A DNA stretch of 29,633 nucleotides from Stereum hirsutum FP-91666 SS1 (taxonomy: Eukaryota; Basidiomycota; Agaricomycetes; Russulales; Stereaceae): positions 1,402,588 through 1,432,220 of the forward strand of contig NW_006763146.1 in the NCBI RefSeq assembly GCF_000264905.1, read 5' to 3'. The translations under genes and the position numbers were made by a program. Of the stretch, positions 1-10,027 are shown in pieces. Numbering within the stretch: the stretch's first letter is position 1; each line of letters begins with the position of its first letter. A model generated the notes under the pieces. That model made no database searches. It saw only the letters and a list, made by a program, of their open reading frames with translations, and was not told where the DNA came from.

Positions 1-457
1 TGTGTTCCTGCAGTCTGCTGCCCATGCTCAGTCAGGAACATTTATATACCTTTGTAAATATTGAACAATAAAATTCAGCCACTGCAGTGGAGAGCTTTAT
101 ATGATAGTGAGCATGCAAAGCTGCATACTGCACTTTTGGTGCCAAGTCTTGAGTAGCCACTCCCAGATTCCGGAGCAAACAGCTCAATCACAAGTCGGGA
201 GCAGCACTGTAAGGGGTGCCCAAAATATGTGTGTTAACTTATGTCTGATTTTTACTCATAGGGCTAGTATTCCACCTCTTCGAGCTGTCATGAACGGCGC
301 GGTCTCGCTGGGCCACATCAGCACTGCAGACCGTGCCACTGCCGGCCTTCTCGGACAGCGCGGTCACGGTCACTGTTTGGCGGGGACAAACAGCGCGCAA
401 AAAACGCGCCTTCAATCTTCTATGCAAACAGCAGTAAGCTGGAGAAGTCCGAGCCCA
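1..457. other. Unassigned sequence, no supported gene
   Basis: An AATAAA-type signal lies near 66-72 in AT-rich sequence. The stretch 290-450 is more GC-rich and open in several frames on both strands, but I recognise no protein family in any of them. An inverted pair (GTTCCTG / CAGGAAC) sits in the first 40 bases. This may be the end of a gene cut by the window edge or by the element that starts at 458. Confidence 0.3.
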
Positions 458-1523
458 AGAGGTCCGTGAACTGGTCTATGGGACTGAAATATAGGGTTAG
501 GGGTCTGCACAAAACTTGTGTTGTCCGCGTTACCGCCAAACCTAACAAAGAAAAGAAGCAAAAGAAAGAGGTAGTATAAACAATGTACCTTCGTTTCTCA
601 GGTATCGTAACTAATACAAGTCCGTGAGAACTGCTATATCATCAAGGTCCGCCACATCAGCCTAAGAGTTCGTATACAACGCCGAGCCAGAGTCAAGCCA
701 AGCCAAGATAGTACGTGTCAGAAAGAACCAATGTATCCGCAGTCCCTCATACGTGTCCAGAAAGATATCATACGTGTCCTAGGTAAGTATACGTGTCCAT
801 AAGAGAAGAAGATGTGTTTATAGAATGTTTAAGGGGTTTTTAGAGAGAAGGGATCGAGCCGAAGTCCGGGAGTACGCAACCTAACTAGAAATGCGGCAAA
901 GGAAAAGATATACAAGATAGGAAAGGAGAAAAAGTGTCCATAACAGTATCTGGGAAAGGTGAGTGGAAGGGGTTGGGCATACCAGGGGAACAGGAGCTCG
1001 CGTTGACAAACCATCGACAGAAGCGTGTTCAGAGGGTGCAATAACCCCCGTAAACACTGAGATCTGGGAGATGGGGCCACCAGAAAAAGGGTGGTCAGTT
1101 AAGATTAATTTGGAGAGGGTGGGGAGGGGGAGGGGGGCGTACCGAGAGAATGAAGGCTCATGTTGACAAACCATCGATGAGAGCATGTCCAGAGGGTCCA
1201 ATGACCCCCGGGACTGTCAGGACCTTGGTCATGGACCCACCAGAAAAACTTAGGTGAACAATTCTTCATTTTGGGGAGGGAGGGGAGGGAGAGGGGAGCA
1301 TACCGGGGAACGAGGCCTTGCGTCAATAAACCGTTGATGCAAGCGTGTTTAAATTGTTCAATAATCGCCAGAAATAATTCCGATACCTGAGGAACGAAGG
1401 TAAATCGGTTTAAACTACTACTTTCTTTTGGTTCTTTTCTTTGCTAGATTTGGCAGCACTCGGGCAACGCAAAGTTCTTGCAGACCCCTAACCCAAGCTC
1501 CCTGGACCGGTCCATGGACCTCT
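458..1523. mobile_element. Non-autonomous TIR element (MITE-like), about 1.07 kb
   Basis: The ends form long imperfect inverted repeats of about 150 bp. The left arm runs 458-612 and the right arm 1377-1523. For example, TACCTTCGTTTCTCAGGTAT at 587-606 is matched in reverse complement near 1381-1402, and GGGTTAGGGGTCTGCA at 493-508 near 1482-1497. The outer 35 bp match less well because of a small indel. The inside has no plausible protein and is filled mainly by three G-rich 160-bp tandem repeats. I could not identify a target-site duplication with confidence. The right end contains nested palindromes (GGACCGGTCC and GGTCCATGGACC, 1504-1520). The superfamily is unknown. Confidence 0.75.
953..1365. 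repeat. Three tandem repeats of about 160 bp, G-rich on the + strand
   Basis: Three diverged units lie in direct order. Each has a G-rich run (GGTGGGGAGGGGGAGG type), then a GCATACC/GCGTACC box at about 977, 1137 and 1298 (spacing 160 and 161), then a block like TTGACAAACCATCGA, then TGTTCAGAGGGT and AATAACCCCCG. They lie wholly between the inverted repeats of the 458-1523 element. Divergence between units is high, so the array is old. Confidence 0.75.
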
Positions 1524-1789
1524 GCCTCCAACGAAAACCTCAACGTATCTCACTCAGTTTTGCAATCTTTCTCAAATTTTTACCTTTGTCTACTTATATC
1601 CATCACTAGCTTTGCTTTTCTTAATTTGATTCAGAGGAAACGGTCTCATCATCGTGTGTAACGATGAGTTGTGCAGGTGAGTACCACCGCAAACTTCTCC
1701 CGAATCAATTCAGCTTCACTGACATGCAACACCCTGCAACACCTCTCGCCACTACACTATCAGTCAACTTGAACCTTTGTTTTTGCTCC
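1524..1789. other. Intergenic, nothing recognised
   Basis: Between the right inverted repeat of the TIR element and the first GC-rich repeat module I see no gene, no strong motif and no duplication of the flank. Confidence 0.4.
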
Positions 1790-3134
1790 TTCATTAGACC
1801 CTAGCAGTCGTCGACACTCAACGAGGCGAGCGGGACGTGTCATTGGGCGTTTACCGTCGTCGTCCACGCTCATCGCAGACAACGTGAGCCGCTGCCCTCC
1901 CTTGTACCATCTCCATCTCCCCCGCCGACTCACCTTAGTCCTCACCCGTACCCCATTCTCTTTCCTGACGAGGTAACACATAATACGTCAATAGCGTATA
2001 CTTCGAATCAGAGCCAGCGAGCGTCCCCGCTCTCCCTCGCTCTCCCGGATGTGTCCCCATACGCACGCACACACGAACATTCATATCCATTGTTTCAAGA
2101 CGATTCAGAGAAGGTTCAGAGCAGGAAATTAGAAAGGAGAGCGGGAGATACCGAGTCTGAGAGTCAATAGAGGGCCTGTGGGTCCTTTCGCCTCCGGTGC
2201 GCTCATCTCCCTTTCATTTCGTTTCGTCCCTTTTCGTTCTATGCCTTCTCGGTCCTGCCATCCATCTCCTGTAAACAGCAGGAGTCGTTGGTTGAGTTGT
2301 TCTGGGAAGGTGCTTCATGAACTCTCGGCACCCGTCTAGCTTACCCAGACGTGCCGTTGTGTTGGTTTCGTGGACCAACGCGTTCGCGTTTCGTTTGTGC
2401 TTTATTACTGATTGTTGTTGATATTTTCTTTTATTAGATACTCGAAGCCGTCTGCACTAAACGTGAACGGGACGCGTCATCAGGCGCTTACCGTCGACGT
2501 TTGCGGCCATTGCAGACGACGACACAACGTCGCTTCCTTCCCTCACACCGCCACCATCTCCATCAGCGGCTCACCCTCACTCATCCTCGTCCTCACCCGC
2601 ACCCGCGTTCCTTTACCGGTCGACATGACCCTCGGCACCTCGACGACGTCTCTTCCGAATCAGAGCGAGGAAGCGTTCCCGGTCTCCCTCGCTCTTCAGT
2701 GTGTCCACATACCTCTCCCCGCACATACGTAGGCGTGCATGCCCATCGCTTCAAGACTTTCCGGTGGTGGTCTCGGACAGGAAAATAGGAAAGACACGTC
2801 TGCAGAACCCACCACACGTCGCCGGGTGTCTATTCGTGCCAGAGCGAGCAAGCGTCGCTCGCTCTCACCCTCACCTGTGCATACATCGTCGTCGTCGACG
2901 GGCCACTGGGACTGACGATGACGCCGGTGACATCTAGTTCGAACCAGAGCGCGCTACTCGATCGTCCTCGACTGCCGTACCCGCCGTCCCGAGACTACAA
3001 GGAAATATGAGAGTAGCCTCCACATGGGCTTTAGTAGAAGGGTATGTGTTCTATTTTACGTCTTTCTATGTTTGATTACTGACGGGCTCTCGGTACTTAC
3101 GCACCTTTCTTTCCCGTCCATCTCGCTATAGGCC

Positions 3135-3335
3135 CTCCCGGAAGCCCACAGCCCACTAGAGTGTACAACGTACGCACACTTGCTTGACCCTTTCGGGTCC
3201 TTGTGTGACGTTCGTTGTAGCTCCTCCCCTCTGCGCTCGCGCATCGTGGGCCGTTCGCACTCCCTCCCATCCTGCGCCCTCCGCACCTTGGCGAGGCCAC
3301 TATCCCTCAAGAACGACGCAGGATAGCGCATTTTT
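3135..3335 (+). repeat. Copy 1 of a three-copy 200-bp module
   Basis: This copy contains GAGTGTACAACGTACGC, then CTTGACCCTTTCGGGTCCTT, then a GTAGCTCCTC block and C-rich sequence ending near CACTATCCCTCAAGAACGACGC. It is clearly homologous to 6300-6500 and 8208-8393. I do not recognise a protein or RNA in it. Confidence 0.7.
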
Positions 3336-3842
3336 AATCATTTGCTACGGAGGTGCGTCTCATCTTCTCACTCACTCTGCTCTCTCACTCACCGTTTAAA
3401 CCACACATATAGGAGATGAGCACGCCGAGTGCGCAGACGCTCGAACACGACAGCACTCCAAACGCTTCGCGAGGGATCCAAGGGCTTTGATGGGCCGGCA
3501 CGGGCTTTCTCAGAACGTTCGAGGGAGAGCATAAAAGGCACGTGTACACTCTGTGCATCATACATCGAAGCTCTGCTACACCAACACCGACATTCTCAAC
3601 AGCGCGCCGACTTCCTCGAATCAACGACCGGCAGCCTTCAAAGCCCTATCGTAGTGCTACATGCGTAGCCAGCTCTGAACATCTCGCTTTCGACGTGGTA
3701 AGACTCGATTACACTAAACGCGAGTAAGGGTGCGTCATCTCTGCGGTTATCGCAGACGACGACGAGCGCCGCTTTCTTCGTACCACCACTAATGCCCTCG
3801 CCGATCCGCGGACTCGCCCTCTTCTCTTTACTCTCATAAAGC

Positions 3843-4289
3843 ATGACACAGGAAACTGACTTTTTTCTTGCTCACTCGATAGATCATGCTCAAGACAGCA
3901 AGATGCTAGTCGTGAACCCTAACGACTCCAACTCCCTCTACTCCCTCGACCTCGAGCGCGGTAAGATTGTAGAGCAGTGGAAATCATGCGATAACCCCTC
4001 CGTGAGCGCGATCGCCCCAAACAATGAACTGGCGCAAATGACGGCAGGCAGAGTACACCCTCGTCACACCCTCGTAGGAACCTCGCACAACTCCCTCTTC
4101 CGGATCGACCCCCGCGTGTCGAGGAACAAACTTGTGCGGAACTCGTTCAAGCAGCAATTCTTGAAGAACAAGTTCACCGGCGTGACGACAACGGGCTCGA
4201 GCAAGCTCGTCGTGACTGAGAAGGGCAACATCCGGCTAGCCGACGTGATCAGGAAGAATGCGAAGACGGCGCTGCCGCTACTAAGCTAG
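3843..4289 (+). pseudogene. VID27: VID27-like C-terminal domain fragment
   Basis: The 148-residue frame reads HAQDSKMLVVNPND, SLYSLDLERGKIVEQWK, TLVGTSHNSLFRIDPR and NAKTALPLLS. This is the order seen in the C-terminal beta-propeller-like domain of fungal VID27 (vacuolar import and degradation) proteins, where a short DLE-GK-V-EWK segment precedes a HNGLFRIDPR-type segment and an AKTALP segment. The full protein is several times longer, so both the N-terminal part and the rest of the C-terminal domain are missing. Homology appears to start about 15 codons after the ATG; the codons before it look like flanking sequence read through. Some expected segments are rearranged or damaged, for example around AQMTAGRVHPRHTL. 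GC-rich repeat modules lie on both sides. It is most likely a captured or duplicated piece of a host gene, not a functional gene. Confidence 0.75.
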
Positions 4290-5558
4290 TGGTGATTCGC
4301 GGCCTCGCCCTCATCCGCACCCACGTTGTCTAGCCTGTCGATGTGACCGACGACAATGTCTATCTCGGACCAGAGCGAGCGAGCGTCCCGCTCCTCATCG
4401 ATCGCGTCCGCATACGCACGCACGCACACAAACGTGCATCCCCGTCTCTTCAAGGCCATTTGGAGGAGCTTTAGTACGGGAGGACGAAAATAGAGCTCAA
4501 GATGCGCTGCCAAGAGAAACAGAAAGCGGGCGAGTTCCTTTGCCCCCGGTACGTTCCTTTCCGCCTCCTTTACTTTCGTCGTGTTCATTTTCGGTACCTT
4601 TCTTTTCTTTTCTCGTTCTCTTTCGGTCCTACCACTAATCTCCCTCGTACAAGACAGGTCGAGCCACTCCTCCATCCGATCACCTCTCGCTCACCGTCGA
4701 CACGTCTGTGGATCCCACGACGCGTCGATGGGCGCCTATTTATACCAGAGCGAGCGGGCGGCGTTTCTCACTCGCCCATATCCTCAACGACGACGTACGT
4801 TGTGTGGCTCAGGTGCCACCACCATCTCCCTCGCCTCATCCACATCCGCACACGCATTTGAAGAGGAGGAAAGGTACGCACACCTGTACATCCATACAAC
4901 ATCCAGCCACTGCCATACAAACGCTGACATCAAACGCGGCGCTCCCAGATCCTCGGATTGACCATCGGCAGCAGCCAAAAACCCATCGCAACACCATAGG
5001 CGTTATCAGCCGGGCGAAGATTCAGGAATAGCACGCGAGCGGGGCGCGTCAATGGGCGCTTAGCGTCATCGTCTACGCTCATTGCAGACGACGACAACGA
5101 CGCGTGTTACTCGATTACATCGTACCGCTACTATTTCCTTGCCGACTCACCCGCACGCGCACTCGCATCATCCCACGTCCCAACGTGACCTACGACACGC
5201 CGACGACATCTTTTCAAATTGGAGCAAGCGAGCGTACCGACTCCCTCCCTCACTCTCCCTCGGTTAGGTCCACATACGCACGCACGCAAGCGTGCATTCC
5301 CGTCCCTTCAAGATTATCCGGAGGAGGTTGAGGACAGGAGCACAGGGCTCGAGATGTGGGGCTTCGAGAGCAAAGAGGGTGTGCGGATTCTTTCACATCT
5401 GGTACGGTACGCTCATCTGTCATTCTTTTCGTTCCTTTTCGTTTTATTGTTTTCTATCCTTTTTTATTCATTTCGTTCCCTCTCGGCCTTTCCCCATCTC
5501 CCTCGTACAAAAGAGGTCGAGCCATCCATTCCACCCGACCACATCTCCCTTAGCGCTG
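4290..5558 (+). repeat. Repeat modules between VID27 and ATPase fragments
   Basis: Two successive partial units of the GC-rich mosaic lie here. The first runs from the CCAGAGCGAGCGAGCG box at 4368 through the ACGCACGCACG box at 4411 and the CTCGTACAAGACAGGTCGAG box at 4649. The second starts at the GGGGCGCGTCAATGGGCG box at 5041. Overlapping ORFs in this stretch differ in frame between copies and show no family match that I recognise. Confidence 0.5.
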
Positions 5559-5870
5559 GCTTGCGCCGGTCTTACCGCGAATGTTTCGAACACATCTTCG
5601 TTCCCTTGATCAGTGGTATCACCATCGCCATGCCCACTGTCTTTTCCGTCACCCTCGGCATCGGTGCCAGCAGCTCGCCATGCACGAGGCCATTGTCATT
5701 GTCTTCGAAAAGCTAGCCGGTGTCACCATTCTCTATACATGGTCCAGCACCTTCAGGTATTTTTTCTTTCATATAGACTGGTCGTCGTCTCGGCCTCGAC
5801 GACTACATATACCCCGCTCAACGATGGTCTATAGCTCACAGGAAAGCACCGCACTCTCGACGGGATGCCA
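5559..5870 (+). pseudogene. PMA1: Plasma-membrane H+-ATPase fragments (PMA1-like)
   Basis: Two pieces of a fungal P-type H+-ATPase are joined here. The first (5559-5745) reads SGITIAMPTVFSVTLGIGA. A frame change near 5672 then gives QQLAMHEAIV and KLAGVTIL. This matches the segment around transmembrane helix 4 (GGIPIAMPTVLSVTLAVGAQ in the family) that leads to the phosphorylation site. The catalytic CSDKTGT that should follow is absent; the sequence continues as YTWSST. The second piece (5776-5870) reads TGRRLGLDDYIYPAQ, the family's TGRRLGLGDHMYPAK segment of the cytoplasmic domain, then a degraded KHRTLDDM-like stretch. About 180 residues of the normal protein are missing between the two pieces. 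It cannot encode an active pump. Confidence 0.75.
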
Positions 5871-6299
5871 ACATCAGTATCACCGTCTCCAGAGGAGCTT
5901 TCGGACGGGAAGACAAGAAAAAGGCTTCAGATGTAGGTTTAATTGAGCAAGTAGAACGCGTGTGGGCCCATTCGTACGCTCCCTTCTCAGCACGCTTAGT
6001 TCTTTTTTCTTTGCCTCTTTTTTCTTTTCTACTTTTTTCTTTTCTAATCTGTTCCTCCTCTGACCTGCCATCCATCTCCCGTGTACAGGAGAGATCGGCC
6101 ATTCATTCCATCCGACCCGCCTCTCGCCCTCAACGCCGACACGTCTTTGGTACCTACATCCCCTCGATGGGCCCCTATTTGAACCAGAGTGAGCGACCAT
6201 CGCTCGCTGCACGTAGTCGCTTCGTCGTCTCAGTGTCAGTGGGGCTGACACCGCTCTCGTTGCCTACGAGCCTTTCCCTCTCCACCATCTCGCTGTAAG

Positions 6300-6500
6300 T
6301 TCGTCAAGAACTTCTTAGGCCACCCGAGTGTACAACGTACGTGCACTTGCGTGACCCTTTCGGGTCCTTGTGCAACGTTCGCTGTAGCTCCTCTTTTCCC
6401 CATTCGCGCTGCAAAGGCGCTCGCACCTCGTGCACCGTCCGCACTCGCGCCCATAGTGCACCGTCTGCAATTTGGCGACGCCGCTATTCCGTAGTAATAA
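6300..6500 (+). repeat. Copy 2 of a three-copy 200-bp module
   Basis: It shares GAGTGTACAACGTACG, GACCCTTTCGGGTCCTTGTG and TGTAGCTCCTC with 3135-3335 and 8208-8393. As in the third copy, an ATPase fragment (LDDH..AKVLKDGP) follows directly, so this module and the ATPase piece were probably duplicated together. Confidence 0.7.
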
Positions 6501-6504
6501 TGGC

Positions 6505-6580
6505 TGAGAACGTATCTCGTCCTCTCAGCCTCGACGACCACGTCTCCTCTGCCAAGGTCCTCAAGGATGGTCCGTGGCGG
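6505..6580 (+). pseudogene. PMA1: Second short PMA1-like ATPase fragment
   Basis: The frame reads LSLDDHVSSAKVLKDGP, equivalent to the GLGDHMYPAKVLKDGP segment of fungal plasma-membrane H+-ATPases. It is a further copy of the piece also present near 5790 and 8400, each with its own point changes. Only about 25 codons are recognisable. Confidence 0.6.
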
Positions 6581-6699
6581 TGGCGATGCGCTCCTCACTG
6601 TCCGGCGTTCCACTTTCTACGGCGAAACCCTCAAGAAGGGACGCTGGAAGTATCGGCGGAACGGATGATGACGGGGAGTTGACAGAGATGCCCAATCAA

Positions 6700-7440
6700 A
6701 CAGACGTACGTGCCTTTCCAATATTCCTCCTCCCGTTTGAACACTCGTGCCACTGTTTGTGACCCTTCATTGATACACCCGTATGTTGCAGCGGTTGCCA
6801 GGTGCGCGTCGTCGAATGCACTCGTTGCAGACGACGACGCGCGTCGCTCGTCTCCTCAGGTCACCACGATATCTCTCGCCACCGACGTTGCTTGTGGTGC
6901 GGCCAATATTCTTCATTTTCACTGTGTTTTCTTTTCGTTTTTGCACTTGCCTCGAGCCCTCGTGGTAGTCGACGTTGAACGCGTGCGAGACGCGTCATCG
7001 GGCGCCTAGCGTCGCCGTTCGTGTTCGCGTCGAACGACGATAAGCGCCGTTCTTTCCTCTTCACCACCACCACCTCCCTCGCTACTCGCCCTGTCTTCTC
7101 CGCATACCCACAGAGCACGGTCGCTCTCCTGTCGCTTCAAGACCATTTGGAGGAGGGAAGGGAAAGGAGAGGGGCGATTGAGTGGAGGCCAGACGGACTG
7201 GGAGAGGTTCATACCGAGGAAGCGTACGTTTCCAGTCACCTCAGTGTATTTGTTTTCATATTCCCTCGATTATATATATATATTGGTTCTTATCTCCCCC
7301 GTTCAAGAAGGGCATATTCTCTATCCGCCGAGCTCTCCCTGTATCCACTCTAGCCGGCTGTTGACGTGTCGTGGGACTATGACACGTCGGCGGTATCTAT
7401 TTTCGATCCTCAGTGGCCTGCTCTCATAGCGGGATGACCA
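6700..7440 (+). repeat. Two partial GC-rich repeat units
   Basis: The GCAGACGACGAC box at 6826 and the GAGACGCGTCATCGGGCG box at 6988 mark two truncated units. Sequence around 7102-7160 keeps CTTCAAGACCATTTGGAGGAGG. A short TA run (TATATATATA) lies near 7271. No gene is supported. Confidence 0.5.
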
Positions 7441-8207
7441 AACGCGCTCGCCGACGTCGAACACCAGTCCGACGCGTCATCCCTCGTCGTCGGGAGCGTT
7501 TGTCCAACCCGCAACGCATAGGCTGTCCTTCGTCTCGTGAACAAGCGATTGGCTGCCAGCCCCAATAGTCGTCATCGCTAGTGAGCGTCCTTGCTCCCCC
7601 TTACTTTCCGTCCATCGCGTCCATATACGCACGCACGCACGCACACACGCATACATGCAAGCGTGCATATCCGTTACTTCAACGCAATCCGGAGGAAGTT
7701 TAAACTGGGAAGATAGCGGGAAGATAGGAAGGAGAGCTCGAGATACGGGGCTCAGAGAGCCAACAGAGGGCATGTGTGTCCTTTCGCCCCGGTACGCTCA
7801 TCTCTTTTGCTTCTTTTCGTTCTTTTTTGTTTTATTTATTTCCTCTTTCCTATTTTTTCTTTCTATCTCGTTCCCTCTCGATCTTGCCCACCATCTCCCT
7901 CGTACAAGAGAGGTCGAGCCCCTTGTTCCATCCGACCGCCTCTCCCTCACCGCCGACACGCCCGTGGAACTCACGACGCGTCGACGAGCACCTCTTCGAA
8001 CCAGAGCGAGCGAGCGTCACTCGCTCTCACTCTTATCCTCACCTCCGCATGCATCGTCGTCGACGTGTCAATGGACCGACGATGACGTCGGCAGCACCCA
8101 ATTCGAATTAAGAGAAGGGTGAGTGTTCTATTTTCGCTCTCTATATTCGTTTCCTGACAGGCTCTCGGTACCTGCGCACCTTTGCTCCTCTCCGTCTCGC
8201 TGTAGGC
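7441..8207 (+). repeat. Most complete GC-rich repeat unit
   Basis: The module order is nearly full: GACGCGTCAT (7466), AGTGAGCGTCC (7578), ACGCACGCACGCACG plus GCGTGCA (7626), GGTACGCTCATCT plus T-rich tract (7790), CTCGTACAAGAGAGGTCGAG (7899) and CCAGAGCGAGCGAGCG (7998). It leads directly into the third copy of the 200-bp module and then the longest ATPase fragment, so it probably represents the ancestral arrangement best. Confidence 0.55.
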
Positions 8208-8393
8208 CCTTCCGGAAGTCTACAGTCCAACAGAGTGTACAACGAACGCGCACTTGCTTGACCCTTTCGGGTCACTGTGTGACGTGCGATGTAGCTCCTC
8301 CCTTCTACATTCGCGCTGCCAGCGCGCCCGCGCATCGTGCACCTCCGCACCCCGGCGAAGCTACTATCCCACAGGAATGACGCAAATTTGCAT
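8208..8393 (+). repeat. Copy 3 of a three-copy 200-bp module
   Basis: It shares GAGTGTACAACGAACGC, CTTGACCCTTTCGGGTCACT and TGTAGCTCCTCCCTTCT with the copies near 3135 and 6300. It is joined directly to ATPase-like sequence at its right end. Its own nature is unknown. Confidence 0.7.
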
Positions 8394-8822
8394 TTCGTCG
8401 TCTTGGTCTCGGCGACTACATGTAGCCTGCCAAGGTACCCTATGGTCTTGAGCCCGGGGCAAGCACCGCACCCTCGATGACATGATCATGGATACATATA
8501 GTGTCACCGGTGCTTTCTCCGAGCATAAGTCCAGAATGTCCAGAATGTCCAGAGTGTCCAGGTGTGTTTTTTCGACTCCTCTGCCTATCTTCGTCGTTCG
8601 TGATGCTAACTCGCACTGCTGTTTACAGGGTCTCGCCTTTGCGCTATGACTAGCATAGTGCTAGCGACGCCCCTGCCCTGTCTCGTACCAACGTCAGAAG
8701 CGCCGTCAGGGTGTCACCGATGCTGCTCGTAGTGCCGCTAGTATTGTTTTGACCGAGCTCGGTCTCTCCACCATCGCCTACGGCATTCGCGGTTTTCGTG
8801 ACATTCTCCATAGAGGTGCGTC
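8385..8822 (+). pseudogene. PMA1: PMA1-like H+-ATPase fragment with retained intron
   Basis: This is the longest ATPase piece. In order it shows LGLGDYM, an in-frame TAG where Tyr is expected, PAKV, a damaged KHRTLDDM region, DDMIMDTYSVTGAFSEHKS, then an intron of about 67 bp (8562-8628, GTGTGT..TGCTAAC..CAG). After the intron come RLCAMT, ASDAPALSR in another frame (the hinge GDGANDAPALSR of the family with its GDG lost), and finally GVTDAARSAASIVLTELGLS and TIAYGIRG. These follow the residue order of the P domain and the entry to helix 5 in fungal plasma-membrane H+-ATPases. Several frame changes and the lost GDG mean it is dead. A retained intron indicates a DNA-level copy, not a processed retrocopy. 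The next recognisable gene is the DBP2-like helicase about 120 bp downstream on the same strand. Confidence 0.8.
8530..8561 (+). repeat. 9-bp tandem repeat at an exon end
   Basis: Three units of TCCAGAATG/TCCAGAGTG plus a partial fourth stand directly before the GTGTGT splice donor of the ATPase fragment. The repeat replaces the KYEIVKR part expected after SEHK. It probably arose by slippage after the copy lost function. Confidence 0.7.
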
Positions 8823-8951
8823 TCATCGCCTTGTTTGGTTTCGGACTCACCCCTTAACCCGTACAAACAGGAGACGAGCGCAACGAAAGCACGGGTGCTC
8901 CATCGCCACTCCAAAGACTTCACGAGAAGTTCGAAGGTTGTCATGGGATAG

Positions 8952-9606
<655 letters not shown>

Positions 9607-10027
9607 TAAGACTGATCTTGACCTATCTTCAGGATTTCTTGAAGAATATGATTCAGTGCAACATTGGTTCCATGGAACTTACCGCGAACCACAACATCAA
9701 GCAGATCGTCGAAATTTGCAGTGATTTTGATAAGAGAGGCAAACTGATCAAGCATCTCGACCAGATCAGTGCCGAGAATGCAAAGGTCCTCATCTTCGTC
9801 GGCACGAAGCGTGTCGCGGACGATATCACCAAGTACCTCCGCCAAGACGGCTGGCCGGCTCTCACCATTCACGGTGACAAGGAACAGTACGTGTTCAGTT
9901 CTCCATTCCCATCTCTTCTTCTATCCTGACATCTCCTCCAGGCGCGAACGTGACTGGGTCCTCGATGAATTCAAGGCTGGATGCTCTCCCATCCTGATTG
10001 CGACAGATGTCGCATCTCTTGGTCTCG

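Larger units (their letters stand above)
1790..8450 (+). repeat. Degenerate mosaic of GC-rich repeat modules
   Basis: The same short modules recur in the same order and orientation, at varying completeness. (a) GACGCGTCAT..GGGCG near 1827, 2468, 3727, 5041, 6988 and 7466. (b) GCAGACGACGAC near 2514, 3752, 5083 and 6826, with a weaker copy at 1878. (c) CCAGAGCGAGCGAGCG near 2002, 2657, 2841, 4368, 4744, 6181 and 7998. (d) ACGCACGCACG..GCGTGCA followed by CTTCAAGA near 2062, 2720, 4411, 5275 and 7626. (e) TGGAGGAGGTTT-like near 2770, 4461, 5320, 7147 and 7690. (f) GGTACGCTCATCT plus a T-rich tract near 2197, 4549, 5402 and 7790. (g) CTCGTACAAGAGAGGTCGAG near 4649, 5509, 6075 and 7899. Modules f and g resemble the two ends of an intron (GT.., pyrimidine tract, ..AG). 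The most complete unit is 7440-8450. ORFs that cross these modules differ between copies and I treat them as non-coding. Fragments of VID27 and PMA1 are embedded. Confidence 0.7.

Noticed and set aside
101..469. 122-codon ORF on the plus strand
   Set aside because: No recognisable family, and other frames over 290-450 look equally protein-like. It also overlaps the left end of the TIR element.
493..500. GGGTTAGG resembling the fungal telomere repeat
   Set aside because: Only a single unit is present and it belongs to the inverted repeat of the 458-1523 element.
1790..8450. Dozens of 60-165 codon ORFs in the GC-rich mosaic
   Set aside because: Their frames are not kept between homologous modules. 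Apart from the VID27 and PMA1 pieces, no translation is recognisable.
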